Shown here: piece after piece, positions 1 through 6,569 of the stretch
Position numbering within the stretch: position 1 is the stretch's first letter
How the letters are laid out: each line of letters starts with the position of its first letter
Source: an uncultured Planctomycetota bacterium
Lineage (GTDB): Bacteria; Planctomycetota; Planctomycetia; Pirellulales; Thermoguttaceae
Direction: 5' to 3'
Assembly (NCBI GenBank): GCA_902797455.1
Contig: CADBTE010000035.1
Coordinates: 1-7,090 of the forward strand
Length of the DNA stretch: 7,090 bases
Program-made: the position numbers and the translations under genes
Notes under the pieces: model-generated
Database searches by the model: none
What the model was told of the DNA's origin: nothing
Seen by the model: the letters and a program-made list of their open reading frames with translations, nothing else

Positions 1-2240
1 GCCGCAGGAGGAGCGCCCCCTTCTTTGATCGCGAGCCACTGGTCGAAGGTGACGATCACGTCGCGCGCCTGAGAACCTTTATAGGGGCCGACAATCCCCT
101 CGGCGGCCATCGTGTCGATGATCCGCGCGGCACGGCCGTAACCGATATTGAATCGGCGCTGAAGAATCGAGGTGCTTCCGCGTCCCTCCTGAATGAGAAA
201 CTCGACCGCCTCGTTGTAGAGGGAATCTTTGCGCCGCAGCAGCTCGGCGGTCCGATCGGGATGCTCTTGCTCCTCCTCGCTGCCCCCGACGCTGAACAGC
301 TCCGCCTCGAAGTCCTGCTGGCGGTCCGAGACCTCGCGGACGATCGTCTCGACCTCCCTGTTCGAAACATACGTCCCCTGGCCGCGGATCAAGCGGCTTG
401 TCCCCGGGAGAAGGAAGAGCATATCGCCGTTGCCCAGCAGCTGCTCGGCCCCCCGTTCGTCGAGGACGACACGGCTGTCGGTGACGTTGGTCACCCCAAA
501 GGCGATACGCGCCGGGAGGTTCGATTTGATCAGGCCGGTGATGACATCGACCGTCGGCTTCTGCGTCGCTAAAATCAAGTGAATGCCGACGGCGCGGCTC
601 TTCTGCGCCAGCCGGATGATATGTCCCTGGACGTCCTTGCCGGCGACCGCCATCAGATCGCCGATCTCGTCGGCGATGATCACGATGCTGGCGAGCTTTT
701 TGGGGATTTTCCCCCACTCCTCCTCGCTGGCGGGACGCATCCTCATCCTGAGCTCATCGGGGGTGTAGCTGTTGTACTCGCTTAACTGGCGGACCCCCGC
801 GCGGGCCAGGATTTTATAGCGCTCCTCCATTTTATTAACCGCCCACTCGAGGATCGCCTCGGCTTTTTTCATGTCGGTGACGACCGGGTAGTTGAGGTGC
901 GGAATCGACTGATAGAGGGTGAACTCGACCACCTTCGGGTCGATCAAAAGAAGACGAACTTCCTCGGGGGTCCGCGTCATTAAGATCGAGAGGATGATCG
1001 CGTTGAGGCAGACCGATTTCCCCGTCCCGGTGCGGCCGGCGATGAGCAAATGGGGGAGCTTCGCAAGGTCCGCGACCATCGGGTCTCCCGAGACATCCTT
1101 TCCCAGGAAGAGCGGAATCGCCATCTGATCGGCCCGCGAACCGGCCTCCTCCATAACCTCGCTTAGATGAACCATCTGCCGCTGATGGTGCGGGACCTCG
1201 ACCCCGACGGTATTCTTCCCCGGAATCGGGGCGACGATTCGCACGCTCGGGACCTTCAGACGAATCGCGAGGTCTTGGTGGAGCGTTCGGATCTGCGACA
1301 GACGGGTCCCCTTCGGCAGCGCGATCTCGTAGAGCGTCAGGATGGGCCCCGACTGCATCTCGACCACCTTAACCCGGATATCGTAATCGGCGAACGCCTT
1401 CTCGACCTGGCGGCCGGTCTCGAGGATCTGCTCGCGCATCTGGTCAAGGTCGCGCTCCTGGGCGCGGTCGAGCAGGTCGATCGACGGGAGCTGATACGGG
1501 TCTTCCAGCGGAAGCTGCGGCTGCGTGTCCTGCGGCTCGGGTTTGGTTTTGCGCTTTGCGCGGGACGGTTTTTCGGTGAACAGGACCTCTTCGTCTTCGG
1601 GGAGCGCTTCTTCGGCGGCCGAGGCCCTCTGCGCGCGTGTTTTAACCGCTTTGATCGGGGCATCCTGCGCGCGGGCGGCCAGTTTTCTCACCTCATCGGC
1701 CGCCGCGGCGCTTATCTTTCTGCTCCGCCGGCCCGCCGGTTCGGAGGCGAGAATCAGCCCGGCTAAAAGGGCGCCGAACAGCGCCGTGGCGCAGCCCAGC
1801 GGCGAGGTCCACTGCCCCAGCTCGGTTCGGATCATCGCCCCCAGCCAGCCGCCGATGCCGTAGACGCCGCCGGCGGTCTGGTCGGGGAAGAAGACCGACG
1901 CCAGAGCCGAGACAGCGGCGAGGATCAGGAAAAAACCGAGGGTCTTCAAAATGGGAGCGGCGGCCGGGGCCGCGCAGAAGTAGCGCAGAATCACCAGGGC
2001 GCAAAACAGGCACAGCAGCCAGACGGAGACACCGCAAAAATCGAACAAGAACGCGCTGACCTTCGCGCCCAGCTGACCGCAAAGGTTCTGGACGCCAATC
2101 GGGCCGCCGCCGGCGATCATAAGCGCCTGCGGAGGATCGTTGGGCGTGTGGCTCATCAGCGCCAAGACCAGGAACAGAAGGAATAAGATCATTCCCAGCC
2201 CGAAGAAAAGCCGCCCCAATGTCCAATCGCTGTCGTTCAA
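1..2240 (-). CDS. ftsK: DNA translocase FtsK/SpoIIIE family (C-terminal end cut by window edge)
   Basis: Septal DNA pump that uses ATP to move chromosome termini into daughter cells and, in characterised relatives, activates XerCD recombination at dif. 746 codons are visible without a stop or frameshift. Four hydrophobic segments lie near residues 9-29, 62-86, 97-117 and 147-164, followed by a short charged Ala/Pro-rich linker (about 168-245) in place of the very long E. coli linker. The motor follows: beta-domain strands around 285-350, Walker A GRTGTGKS at 402-409, LLIDPKVVEF at 431-440, Walker B IIADE at 521-525, HLILATQKPTVDVITG at 554-569 and GAEQLLGNGDML at 597-608. A gamma winged-helix domain (about 672-735) contains LQRRFNIGYGRAARIID. 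The start is TTG at 2240, preceded by AGGAGA with 6-base spacing; no ATG or GTG near the N-terminus fits better. The normal length of the family suggests that only a few residues are missing. The Arg in Walker A (GRTG, usually GATG) is a mild variant. Identification is secure; KOPS binding and XerCD activation are family inference. Confidence 0.97.
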   Translation of the reverse strand, partial: MNDSDWTLGRLFFGLGMILFLLFLVLALMSHTPNDPPQALMIAGGGPIGVQNLCGQLGAKVSAFLFDFCGVSVWLLCLFCALVILRYFCAAPAAAPILKTLGFFLILAAVSALASVFFPDQTAGGVYGIGGWLGAMIRTELGQWTSPLGCATALFGALLAGLILASEPAGRRSRKISAAAADEVRKLAARAQDAPIKAVKTRAQRASAAEEALPEDEEVLFTEKPSRAKRKTKPEPQDTQPQLPLEDPYQLPSIDLLDRAQERDLDQMREQILETGRQVEKAFADYDIRVKVVEMQSGPILTLYEIALPKGTRLSQIRTLHQDLAIRLKVPSVRIVAPIPGKNTVGVEVPHHQRQMVHLSEVMEEAGSRADQMAIPLFLGKDVSGDPMVADLAKLPHLLIAGRTGTGKSVCLNAIILSILMTRTPEEVRLLLIDPKVVEFTLYQSIPHLNYPVVTDMKKAEAILEWAVNKMEERYKILARAGVRQLSEYNSYTPDELRMRMRPASEEEWGKIPKKLASIVIIADEIGDLMAVAGKDVQGHIIRLAQKSRAVGIHLILATQKPTVDVITGLIKSNLPARIAFGVTNVTDSRVVLDERGAEQLLGNGDMLFLLPGTSRLIRGQGTYVSNREVETIVREVSDRQQDFEAELFSVGGSEEEQEHPDRTAELLRRKDSLYNEAVEFLIQEGRGSTSILQRRFNIGYGRAARIIDTMAAEGIVGPYKGSQARDVIVTFDQWLAIKEGGAPPA

Positions 2241-2246
2241 ACGCGT

Positions 2247-2252
2247 TCTCCT
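2247..2252 (-). promoter_or_regulatory. Shine-Dalgarno site of ftsK
   Basis: The minus strand reads AGGAGA, then six bases, then TTG at 2240-2238. This site decides the non-ATG start of ftsK. The first hydrophobic segment begins about eight residues later, as expected for the family. Confidence 0.75.
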
Positions 2253-2266
2253 GTTTTTCGACCGAT

Positions 2267-2327
2267 AAAAAAACAACGCGGGGAACATCCGGCAGACGGT
2301 TCTTCGCCGGATGAAGTCCCCCGCGTT
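2267..2327 (-). terminator. Rho-independent terminator after the cytochrome gene, directly before ftsK
   Basis: On the minus strand a two-part hairpin is followed by seven T residues (2273-2267). The outer stem pairs AACGCGGGG (2327-2319) with CCCCGCGTT (2283-2275), 9 bp. The inner stem pairs CATCCGGC (2313-2306) with GCCGGATG (2293-2286), 8 bp. They are joined by a small asymmetric internal loop and capped by a 12-base loop. It lies 38 bases beyond the cytochrome stop codon. The U-tract exists only on the minus strand, so it terminates leftward transcription. The ftsK start is only 26 bases further on, so it could also act as a leader attenuator for ftsK. Confidence 0.8.
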
Positions 2328-2328
2328 T

Positions 2329-2334
2329 ATTATA
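2329..2334 (-). promoter_or_regulatory. Possible -10 element for ftsK
   Basis: The minus strand has a perfect TATAAT here, within the palindromic octamer ATTATAAT. The expected transcription start would be near 2322, at the edge of the terminator hairpin. The sequence 16-18 bases upstream is AT-rich (ATATAT-like) but does not resemble TTGACA, so the call rests on the -10 alone. If it is used, the whole hairpin and U-tract lie in the ftsK leader. Confidence 0.35.
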
Positions 2335-2364
2335 ATCGAAAAACGCGCTTTATATATCGAAAAA

Positions 2365-3957
2365 TCACTCGGGATTATCGGTGTGCTCGATAATCTTGTA
2401 GTATTTTTCGAACTCGAAATTCGGGCTGTTGTTCTCGTCGTGACACGACTGGCAGAGCTTTTCGGCACGGTCGCCCAGGCGCATCGCGGCGCGCAGGTTC
2501 TCTTGAAGCTGCTCATCATCCCCCACCTCGGCGGCCATATGCGCCGAGCCCGGCCCGTGGCACGACTCACAGCCGACGTTGGCCAGGTGCGGGGTTTTCT
2601 CGATATCGACGAAGCCCCCCTTGTACGGGAAGTTCTCGCGATGCTGCCAGCCGACGACGTGACAGCTGATGCACTCCGGATCGAAGTCGCGCGGAGGATC
2701 GGCGGTGTCGTCGGTCGGCGGAACGGTCGAGAGCGAATCCCACGCCCGGCTGTGGCGGTTCTGCGTCCAAGTGCGGTACGACTCCTCGTGGCACGACTGG
2801 CATTTGCGCGAACCGACGTACCCTCCCTGAACGGCCGCCTCGGGAGCGTCGATCAGACCCAGACCCAGACCCTTATAGCCCCGGGTGGTGATGATCTCTT
2901 TGAGGATCCCCTGGTAGCCGACCATCAGGGAATGGACGTCCTCGGAGCGCTTGAAGCGGGAATCGAGCGCCAAGCGCTGGTAGCGCGGGGCGGTGCTGTC
3001 GGGGTAGAAGCCCAGAACGATCAGGTACTTTCCCTTCTCGCCGACTTCGATGAGGTACTGCCCCTTGCTGGTGATCTTCGGCTCGGCGGGGGGCTCGGCG
3101 GGGGAGTCGCCCGAAAGAATGATATCGAACAGCGGGAACCGCTCGGCCAGCTCCATCGCCTGGTCTTCCGTCCCGTGGATGATCAGGATATTGTGATCGC
3201 ACTCCTCCTTCTCGATACGGGGCAGAACGATCGCCAGCCGCTTGGCGGGATCTTCGACCTTAATGTTGTCATCACGGTCGATCGACGGATCGGGGAAGAC
3301 GACCGACGTGACGCAGAAGCGCAGGCCGTTGACCTCAATCGTCTTGAACGGAAGGGTGTACAGGTCGGTAAAACCGTAAACCCCCACATTGGCCGAGACA
3401 AAGAGCGACCGCTCATGGGTATTGGCGGGAACCGTGTAGGTTAAAAGAACATCGGCGGGGAAGCGCAGCTCATTATTGCTTAGGCCGATGGCGTCGTACC
3501 CCATGAGGCGGAAAGCGTTGATCGCCATATCGAACTTCAGCTCTTCCTGAATCCCAAACCTGTTGGTGATCAAGCCGGCATCGACCGCCACGACCGGCCA
3601 CTTCTTCGCGGCCAGTTCGGCGAACAGGGTGTGACGCCGCGAAAGGCCCCCCTTCATCCGATCCATCCCGGCGCAGCCGCACGGCTCGATATAGCCGTTG
3701 AGCAGTCCGCTGAGGACCAGGGCGACCTGGGGGGTGTCCCACCCCTCAAAATAGACCCCGTTGGCCTGAATCGGGTCGTACTTTTGACCCGGTTCCTGAC
3801 CGGTCAATACCGTTTCGTCGTCCGCGCGGGCAACGCGGGCACCCGAAAACAGAACCAGGGACGCGGCGCCGAGAACCAGGGTAAAAAACACCAGAAAACC
3901 GAGACGCTTGGAACGGGTGAGGTGTGTCATCATCTTGCTTATCGTTGGGTCTTCCAT
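2365..3957 (-). CDS. Exported tetraheme cytochrome c with UshA/metallophosphoesterase-like N-terminal domain
   Basis: A 530-residue protein from ATG 3957. A signal peptide or anchor (about residues 15-46, ending RVARA before DDE) directs it to the periplasm. Residues about 75-310 follow the layout of the 5'-nucleotidase/metallophosphoesterase fold: GYIEPCGCAG at 88-97, VAVDAG at 123-128, SNNE at 160-163 and DIILSGD at 278-284. The usual metal ligands are replaced (see findings). The C-terminal part (about 380-530) holds four CXXCH heme c sites at 386-390, 429-433, 463-467 and 502-506. Extra His residues at 402, 457, 473 and 525 are candidate distal ligands, and the pattern resembles the cytochrome c554 type. 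A (GL)3 repeat and a PAEPPAEP linker are also visible. The likely role is electron transfer in the periplasm; the redox partner is unknown. In-frame starts also exist at TTG 3984 (AAGGA close by) and at ATG 3933 and 3930. None has an ideal ribosome site, and all keep the signal peptide. Its own terminator follows. Confidence 0.9.
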   Translation of the reverse strand: MEDPTISKMMTHLTRSKRLGFLVFFTLVLGAASLVLFSGARVARADDETVLTGQEPGQKYDPIQANGVYFEGWDTPQVALVLSGLLNGYIEPCGCAGMDRMKGGLSRRHTLFAELAAKKWPVVAVDAGLITNRFGIQEELKFDMAINAFRLMGYDAIGLSNNELRFPADVLLTYTVPANTHERSLFVSANVGVYGFTDLYTLPFKTIEVNGLRFCVTSVVFPDPSIDRDDNIKVEDPAKRLAIVLPRIEKEECDHNILIIHGTEDQAMELAERFPLFDIILSGDSPAEPPAEPKITSKGQYLIEVGEKGKYLIVLGFYPDSTAPRYQRLALDSRFKRSEDVHSLMVGYQGILKEIITTRGYKGLGLGLIDAPEAAVQGGYVGSRKCQSCHEESYRTWTQNRHSRAWDSLSTVPPTDDTADPPRDFDPECISCHVVGWQHRENFPYKGGFVDIEKTPHLANVGCESCHGPGSAHMAAEVGDDEQLQENLRAAMRLGDRAEKLCQSCHDENNSPNFEFEKYYKIIEHTDNPE

Positions 3958-4062
3958 TCGAAATCGTTCCGCGCGGCCCCTCAAGAGTCCTTCTCTTGGG
4001 AGCCCTCGTTTGTGTCAGCAAAAAGAGAGCTTGCTGCGCGCGAAACGGCCGCTATTTATCTT

Positions 4063-4068
4063 AGTATA
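4063..4068 (-). promoter_or_regulatory. Weak candidate -10 for the cytochrome gene
   Basis: The minus strand has TATACT here, in the AT-rich part of the gap between the LolA-like and cytochrome genes. This would give a leader of roughly 100 bases. A TAGAAT lies just upstream as an alternative. No good -35 hexamer stands 16-18 bases before either, so this is only a candidate. Apart from this and the hairpins at 4080-4112, I see nothing distinct in the 210-base gap. Confidence 0.2.
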
Positions 4069-4079
4069 CGTATTCTACC

Positions 4080-4112
4080 AAAAAAATCCCCGTTGGGAAA
4101 CAATCATTTCCC
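4080..4112 (-). terminator. Weak or alternative hairpins with T7 tract after the LolA-like gene
   Basis: On the minus strand, GGGAAA (4112-4107) can pair with TTTCCC (4100-4095). Alternatively, TCCC (4098-4095) can pair with GGGA (4090-4087), directly followed by seven T (4086-4080). The two stems share bases and exclude each other. The stem next to the T-run is only 4 bp, so termination would be poor. It lies 55-88 bases beyond the stop of the gene ending at 4168. Confidence 0.3.
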
Positions 4113-4167
4113 GCATTTCTCGGCTTTCTCCGGCGCGGGTGAGAAATATTCCTTTCGGCCGTTCGGT

Positions 4168-5196
4168 CTAGAACTCGATTTCGGGGATCAGATCGCGCAG
4201 GTAGTCCTTTGTGACGCGAACCGAGTTGATCTTCGGGACGTAAACAAAGTTGTTGCTGGTAATCGTCGAGGTATTCTCGTAGGTATGGGGGAAATCGAGG
4301 GTCATCAGGGGACGCGCCTGGCTGGGCTGCTCGTCGCCCGCGCAGGAGAAATAGGCGATACGAAGGGGGAACGGCGTCTTCTGCCCGATGTACAGCTCGA
4401 CGGTGTCCGGCAGATTGGCCAGCAGGTCACGGTGACGCTCTTCCCCGCGGGTGACCTTCTTCTGGAGGGTGGCCAGAATATCGGAGCGCATCCGGCCGGT
4501 CAATCTCCAAACCGGGAGGGTTCCCGAGTTGAAATAACTGACCTGGGGAGTCGGGTCGAATCGGTACCAGTAGCGCAGCGATTGGAGTGTCCCGGCGATC
4601 CCCCCCAGGGCGGGGAAGCTCCCGACCGGCGACGGAAGGACGATCCCCCGCTGCTGGAGGAGCCGCTGCTCGTTGCGGCTGAGCTGGCCGAGAATGCCGA
4701 CCATCTCGGTGAGGTTGATTTCGGTGAGCTTCTTTTCCCCCTCGATCGAGGTGTAGTTCCAGACCGAGCGGCCGTCACAAACGATCTCCAGAATGTTGTC
4801 CTCGACCTGATGGTCGATCACCGCGCTGCCCGGAGCGGGAATCTCGAGGTGAAGCCGGAACTTGGTCGGCATCACCGGCGTGTCGAGCACCCCCTGGCGC
4901 GCGTGTTTCTCGGGAGCGAGCTCCTCGTAGTGGCCGGTCCCGGTAAAGACCTCACCGAAGAGATTCATCTTCAGTGAAATTTCCGCGGAGATGGAATTGA
5001 GGTTTTCCAGGCGCCTGATGGTCGCCGTAATCAGCGCGTCGCTTCCGGGCTGAACGCCCGCGGATTTCGGCGCCGCGTCGTAAGTCTGACGCTGGGGAGA
5101 ATCGTCAGCGGCCGCCGGACTCAATACAGGAACAATAATCGACAAAACCGTTATAACGATTGTTCCCCACGGGTATCTCTGGAAAAAACGCGCCAT
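4168..5196 (-). CDS. Exported LolA-like (outer-membrane lipoprotein-sorting type) protein, planctomycete family
   Basis: A 342-residue protein. MARFFQRYPW begins a classic signal peptide: basic start, hydrophobic TIVITVLSIIVPVL at 12-25, and a signal peptidase I-like end SPAAA before DDS near residue 30. The mature part begins with an amphipathic helix ITATIRRLENLNSISAEI (about 56-73). It then shows repeated beta-strand patterns such as FTGTGHYEEL, KFRLHLEIP and ILEIVCDGRSVWNY (about 136-148), typical of the half-barrel LolA/LolB-like fold. The central segment (about 158-225: LTEMVGILGQLSRNEQRLLQ and SLRYWYRFDP) is an insert I associate with planctomycete homologues. The start at ATG 5196 is preferred over the in-frame TTG at 5289 because it begins the signal peptide directly and has AAGAGA about 8 bases upstream. 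Binding of lipid or lipoprotein in the periplasm is inferred from the fold only; the true ligand is unknown. It reads in the same direction as the cytochrome gene, 210 bases away, so co-transcription is possible but not shown. Confidence 0.8.
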   Translation of the reverse strand: MARFFQRYPWGTIVITVLSIIVPVLSPAAADDSPQRQTYDAAPKSAGVQPGSDALITATIRRLENLNSISAEISLKMNLFGEVFTGTGHYEELAPEKHARQGVLDTPVMPTKFRLHLEIPAPGSAVIDHQVEDNILEIVCDGRSVWNYTSIEGEKKLTEINLTEMVGILGQLSRNEQRLLQQRGIVLPSPVGSFPALGGIAGTLQSLRYWYRFDPTPQVSYFNSGTLPVWRLTGRMRSDILATLQKKVTRGEERHRDLLANLPDTVELYIGQKTPFPLRIAYFSCAGDEQPSQARPLMTLDFPHTYENTSTITSNNFVYVPKINSVRVTKDYLRDLIPEIEF

Positions 5197-5446
5197 AAGG
5201 CATTCTCTTGCAAAGTCCGGTAATGGAGGGGCCGAAACAAAGGGACAGGAGTACCCTCTTTCTATCGCCGCGGCCCATCGCCATGGCAAGAGGGAGCTAT
5301 GCCTGCAGTAATGTAATTATGGGCCCAACCGCGAGCGCCACACCAGCGTCATAGTACGCAATCAGCGGGCTTTCGGGAAGACCAAAAAGGGTTTTAAGCG
5401 CTTACAATCCTTGGATCGGAAAATATCAATTAAGGGAGAAGACCCG
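5197..5446. promoter_or_regulatory. Divergent intergenic region carrying the start signals of both flanking genes
   Basis: This 250-base gap must hold the promoters of the LolA-like gene (leftward) and the exported-protein gene (rightward). On the plus strand, TACAAT at 5403-5408 is a plausible -10 and would give a leader of about 30 bases before ATG 5447; its -35 is unclear. It overlaps the perfect 10-base palindrome TAAGCGCTTA (5395-5404), a possible operator or chance. GGGAGAA (5434-5440) is the Shine-Dalgarno site, 6 bases before the ATG. On the minus strand no convincing promoter could be picked. No RNA gene or riboswitch is recognisable. Confidence 0.4.
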
Positions 5447-6379
5447 ATGCGTTTCAAATTGATGTTCCTCTGTCTTGCGGTGGTCGTTGCCTGCGGAGCC
5501 GGTCCGCTGTCGTCCGGCTTTTCCCGCGGCGGCCGCGATGGTGCCAACGGCCCGCAGCTGTACCCCGGTGTTAATGGCCCCGGCCCCGGCGTGATCCCCG
5601 CTTACAGCGGAAGATTCGCCAATCGGGGCGAGTTCGACAAGCTGCAGCCGAATGCCCAGATTCTCTTCCAGGGAGCCAAGGGTATGTCCGTGGCGTGGGA
5701 TGTCGGCGCGATCGGCGCTTTTGACTCCCAGCCGCGTATCGCCCCGTTCGCCCAGAATTTCGCCGTCGGCAGGATCTACCGTCTGCGTGTCTCCGGGTTC
5801 CCGAACCGCGGCGAGAAGACCTATTACCCGACGCTGAAGATCAATTCCGTCACCACCCGCACGGCCGCCTTCCTCGACCACAACGCGATTCCGATTAACC
5901 TGACCGATAACGATCTCGATCAGGTTGACTCGGGGAACTTCGTCACGAAGGTGATCTTCCTCCCCGCTCCGGAATTCCAGAACCTGGCGATTGCCGGCGG
6001 TGTCGATACGATCATCAACACCCAGCTGCCGGCCGGGGCTGACCCGGTGGTCGAGGCGCAGAACCGCGGCGCGGTTTTGGCGGTGATTCAGATCGGCAAC
6101 AAAGACCTCTCTCTCCCCGGCGCCTACGACGACCCGGCCGCGATCGGCGGCGGATTGGATGACCGCGACAATCCCAAGGTTCCGCAGGTTCCGATCTCCG
6201 GGGTGAATGTCCCCGATTTTGGTACCCCCAATTCGGTGACCCCGTACGGAGTCCCCGGCCCGGCCGTTCTTCCGGCCGCCCCCGAGGGGGTGAAGGACCG
6301 CGTTCTGACACCGGTCAACCCGATGCCGGCGACCGAGGTTCCGCGTCTTCAGAACAACTGGAACGACGCCCACTTCTAA
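5447..6379 (+). CDS. Exported protein of unknown function, planctomycete-type family
   Basis: A 310-residue protein. The start at ATG 5447 is fixed by GGGAGAA 6 bases upstream; the in-frame TTG at 5411 lacks such a site and would precede the signal peptide. Residues 1-15 are a signal sequence, and VVAC with Cys16 fits a lipobox, so it may be a lipoprotein; signal peptidase I cleavage further on is the alternative. A Gly/Pro-rich stretch (about 25-52) follows. Next comes a beta-rich body with QILFQGAKGMSVAWD (71-85), IYRLRVSGFPNRGEKTYYPT (110-129), IPINLTDNDLDQV (148-160) and NFVTKVIFLPAPEF (164-177). The tail is rich in Pro and Val (about 243-298), probably extended and surface-exposed. No catalytic motif is visible. 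I recall similar conserved blocks in many planctomycete envelope proteins without assigned function, so a structural envelope role is only a guess. It is transcribed alone, with a strong terminator after it. Confidence 0.85.
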   Translation: MRFKLMFLCLAVVVACGAGPLSSGFSRGGRDGANGPQLYPGVNGPGPGVIPAYSGRFANRGEFDKLQPNAQILFQGAKGMSVAWDVGAIGAFDSQPRIAPFAQNFAVGRIYRLRVSGFPNRGEKTYYPTLKINSVTTRTAAFLDHNAIPINLTDNDLDQVDSGNFVTKVIFLPAPEFQNLAIAGGVDTIINTQLPAGADPVVEAQNRGAVLAVIQIGNKDLSLPGAYDDPAAIGGGLDDRDNPKVPQVPISGVNVPDFGTPNSVTPYGVPGPAVLPAAPEGVKDRVLTPVNPMPATEVPRLQNNWNDAHF

Positions 6380-6444
6380 GGCACCCGGACATTTTCTGAG
6401 GCGCTTCCAGGCGCCGGCGCTTGAAAAACAGCGCGAACTCTCCG

Positions 6445-6479
6445 AAAACGCGAAGGATTACCTCCTTCGCGTTTTTTTT
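6445..6479 (+). terminator. Strong rho-independent terminator after the exported-protein gene
   Basis: AAAACGCGAAGGA (6445-6457) pairs perfectly with TCCTTCGCGTTTT (6463-6475), 13 bp, around the 5-base loop TTACC, and a run of eight T ends at 6479. It lies 65 bases beyond the stop codon at 6379. The minus strand has only four T after the stem, so it works mainly rightward. A small GGCGC/GCGCC hairpin (6400-6415) sits between the gene and this terminator. Confidence 0.92.
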
Positions 6480-6555
6480 GTCTCCCCCCAACATACACGA
6501 GTGTTTGCGGTAGAATTAGAGACAGTGAGACAGATAAACAGACCACTTATAACCC

Positions 6556-6562
6556 AAGGAGG
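6556..6562 (+). promoter_or_regulatory. Consensus Shine-Dalgarno site of the GH36-like gene
   Basis: AAGGAGG stands 7 bases before ATG 6570 and is a near-perfect match to the 16S rRNA tail, stronger than those of the other genes in the window. No clear promoter was found between the terminator (ends 6479) and this site. TAGAAT at 6511-6516 is a possible -10 but lacks a -35. Confidence 0.85.
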
Positions 6563-6569
6563 ATCCATC

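Noticed and set aside
1167..1766. Plus-strand open frame opposite ftsK
   Set aside because: It lies within the beta-domain and linker coding part of ftsK, which is intact and in frame on the minus strand.
2854..2876. Short tandem repeat of CAGACC-type units
   Set aside because: It simply encodes the (Gly-Leu)3 run in the cytochrome protein; three copies in coding sequence are not a functional repeat array.
2311..3444. Plus-strand open frame of 377 codons
   Set aside because: It is antisense to the cytochrome gene, whose four CXXCH sites and signal peptide establish the minus strand as coding. It also starts inside the terminator hairpin.
3631..4977. Long plus-strand open frame of 448 codons
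   Set aside because: It runs antisense across two well-supported genes and the gap between them, its translation shows no recognisable domain, and GC-rich third positions commonly keep such frames open.
5426..6373. Minus-strand open frame of 315 codons opposite the exported-protein gene
   Set aside because: The plus-strand frame has a ribosome site, a signal peptide, family-like blocks and a terminator. The minus frame has none of these and is Arg/Gly-rich, as expected of an antisense shadow.
6519..6532. Direct repeat GAGACAG twice, 8 bases apart
   Set aside because: Only two copies in a low-complexity stretch with no promoter placement that supports an operator.
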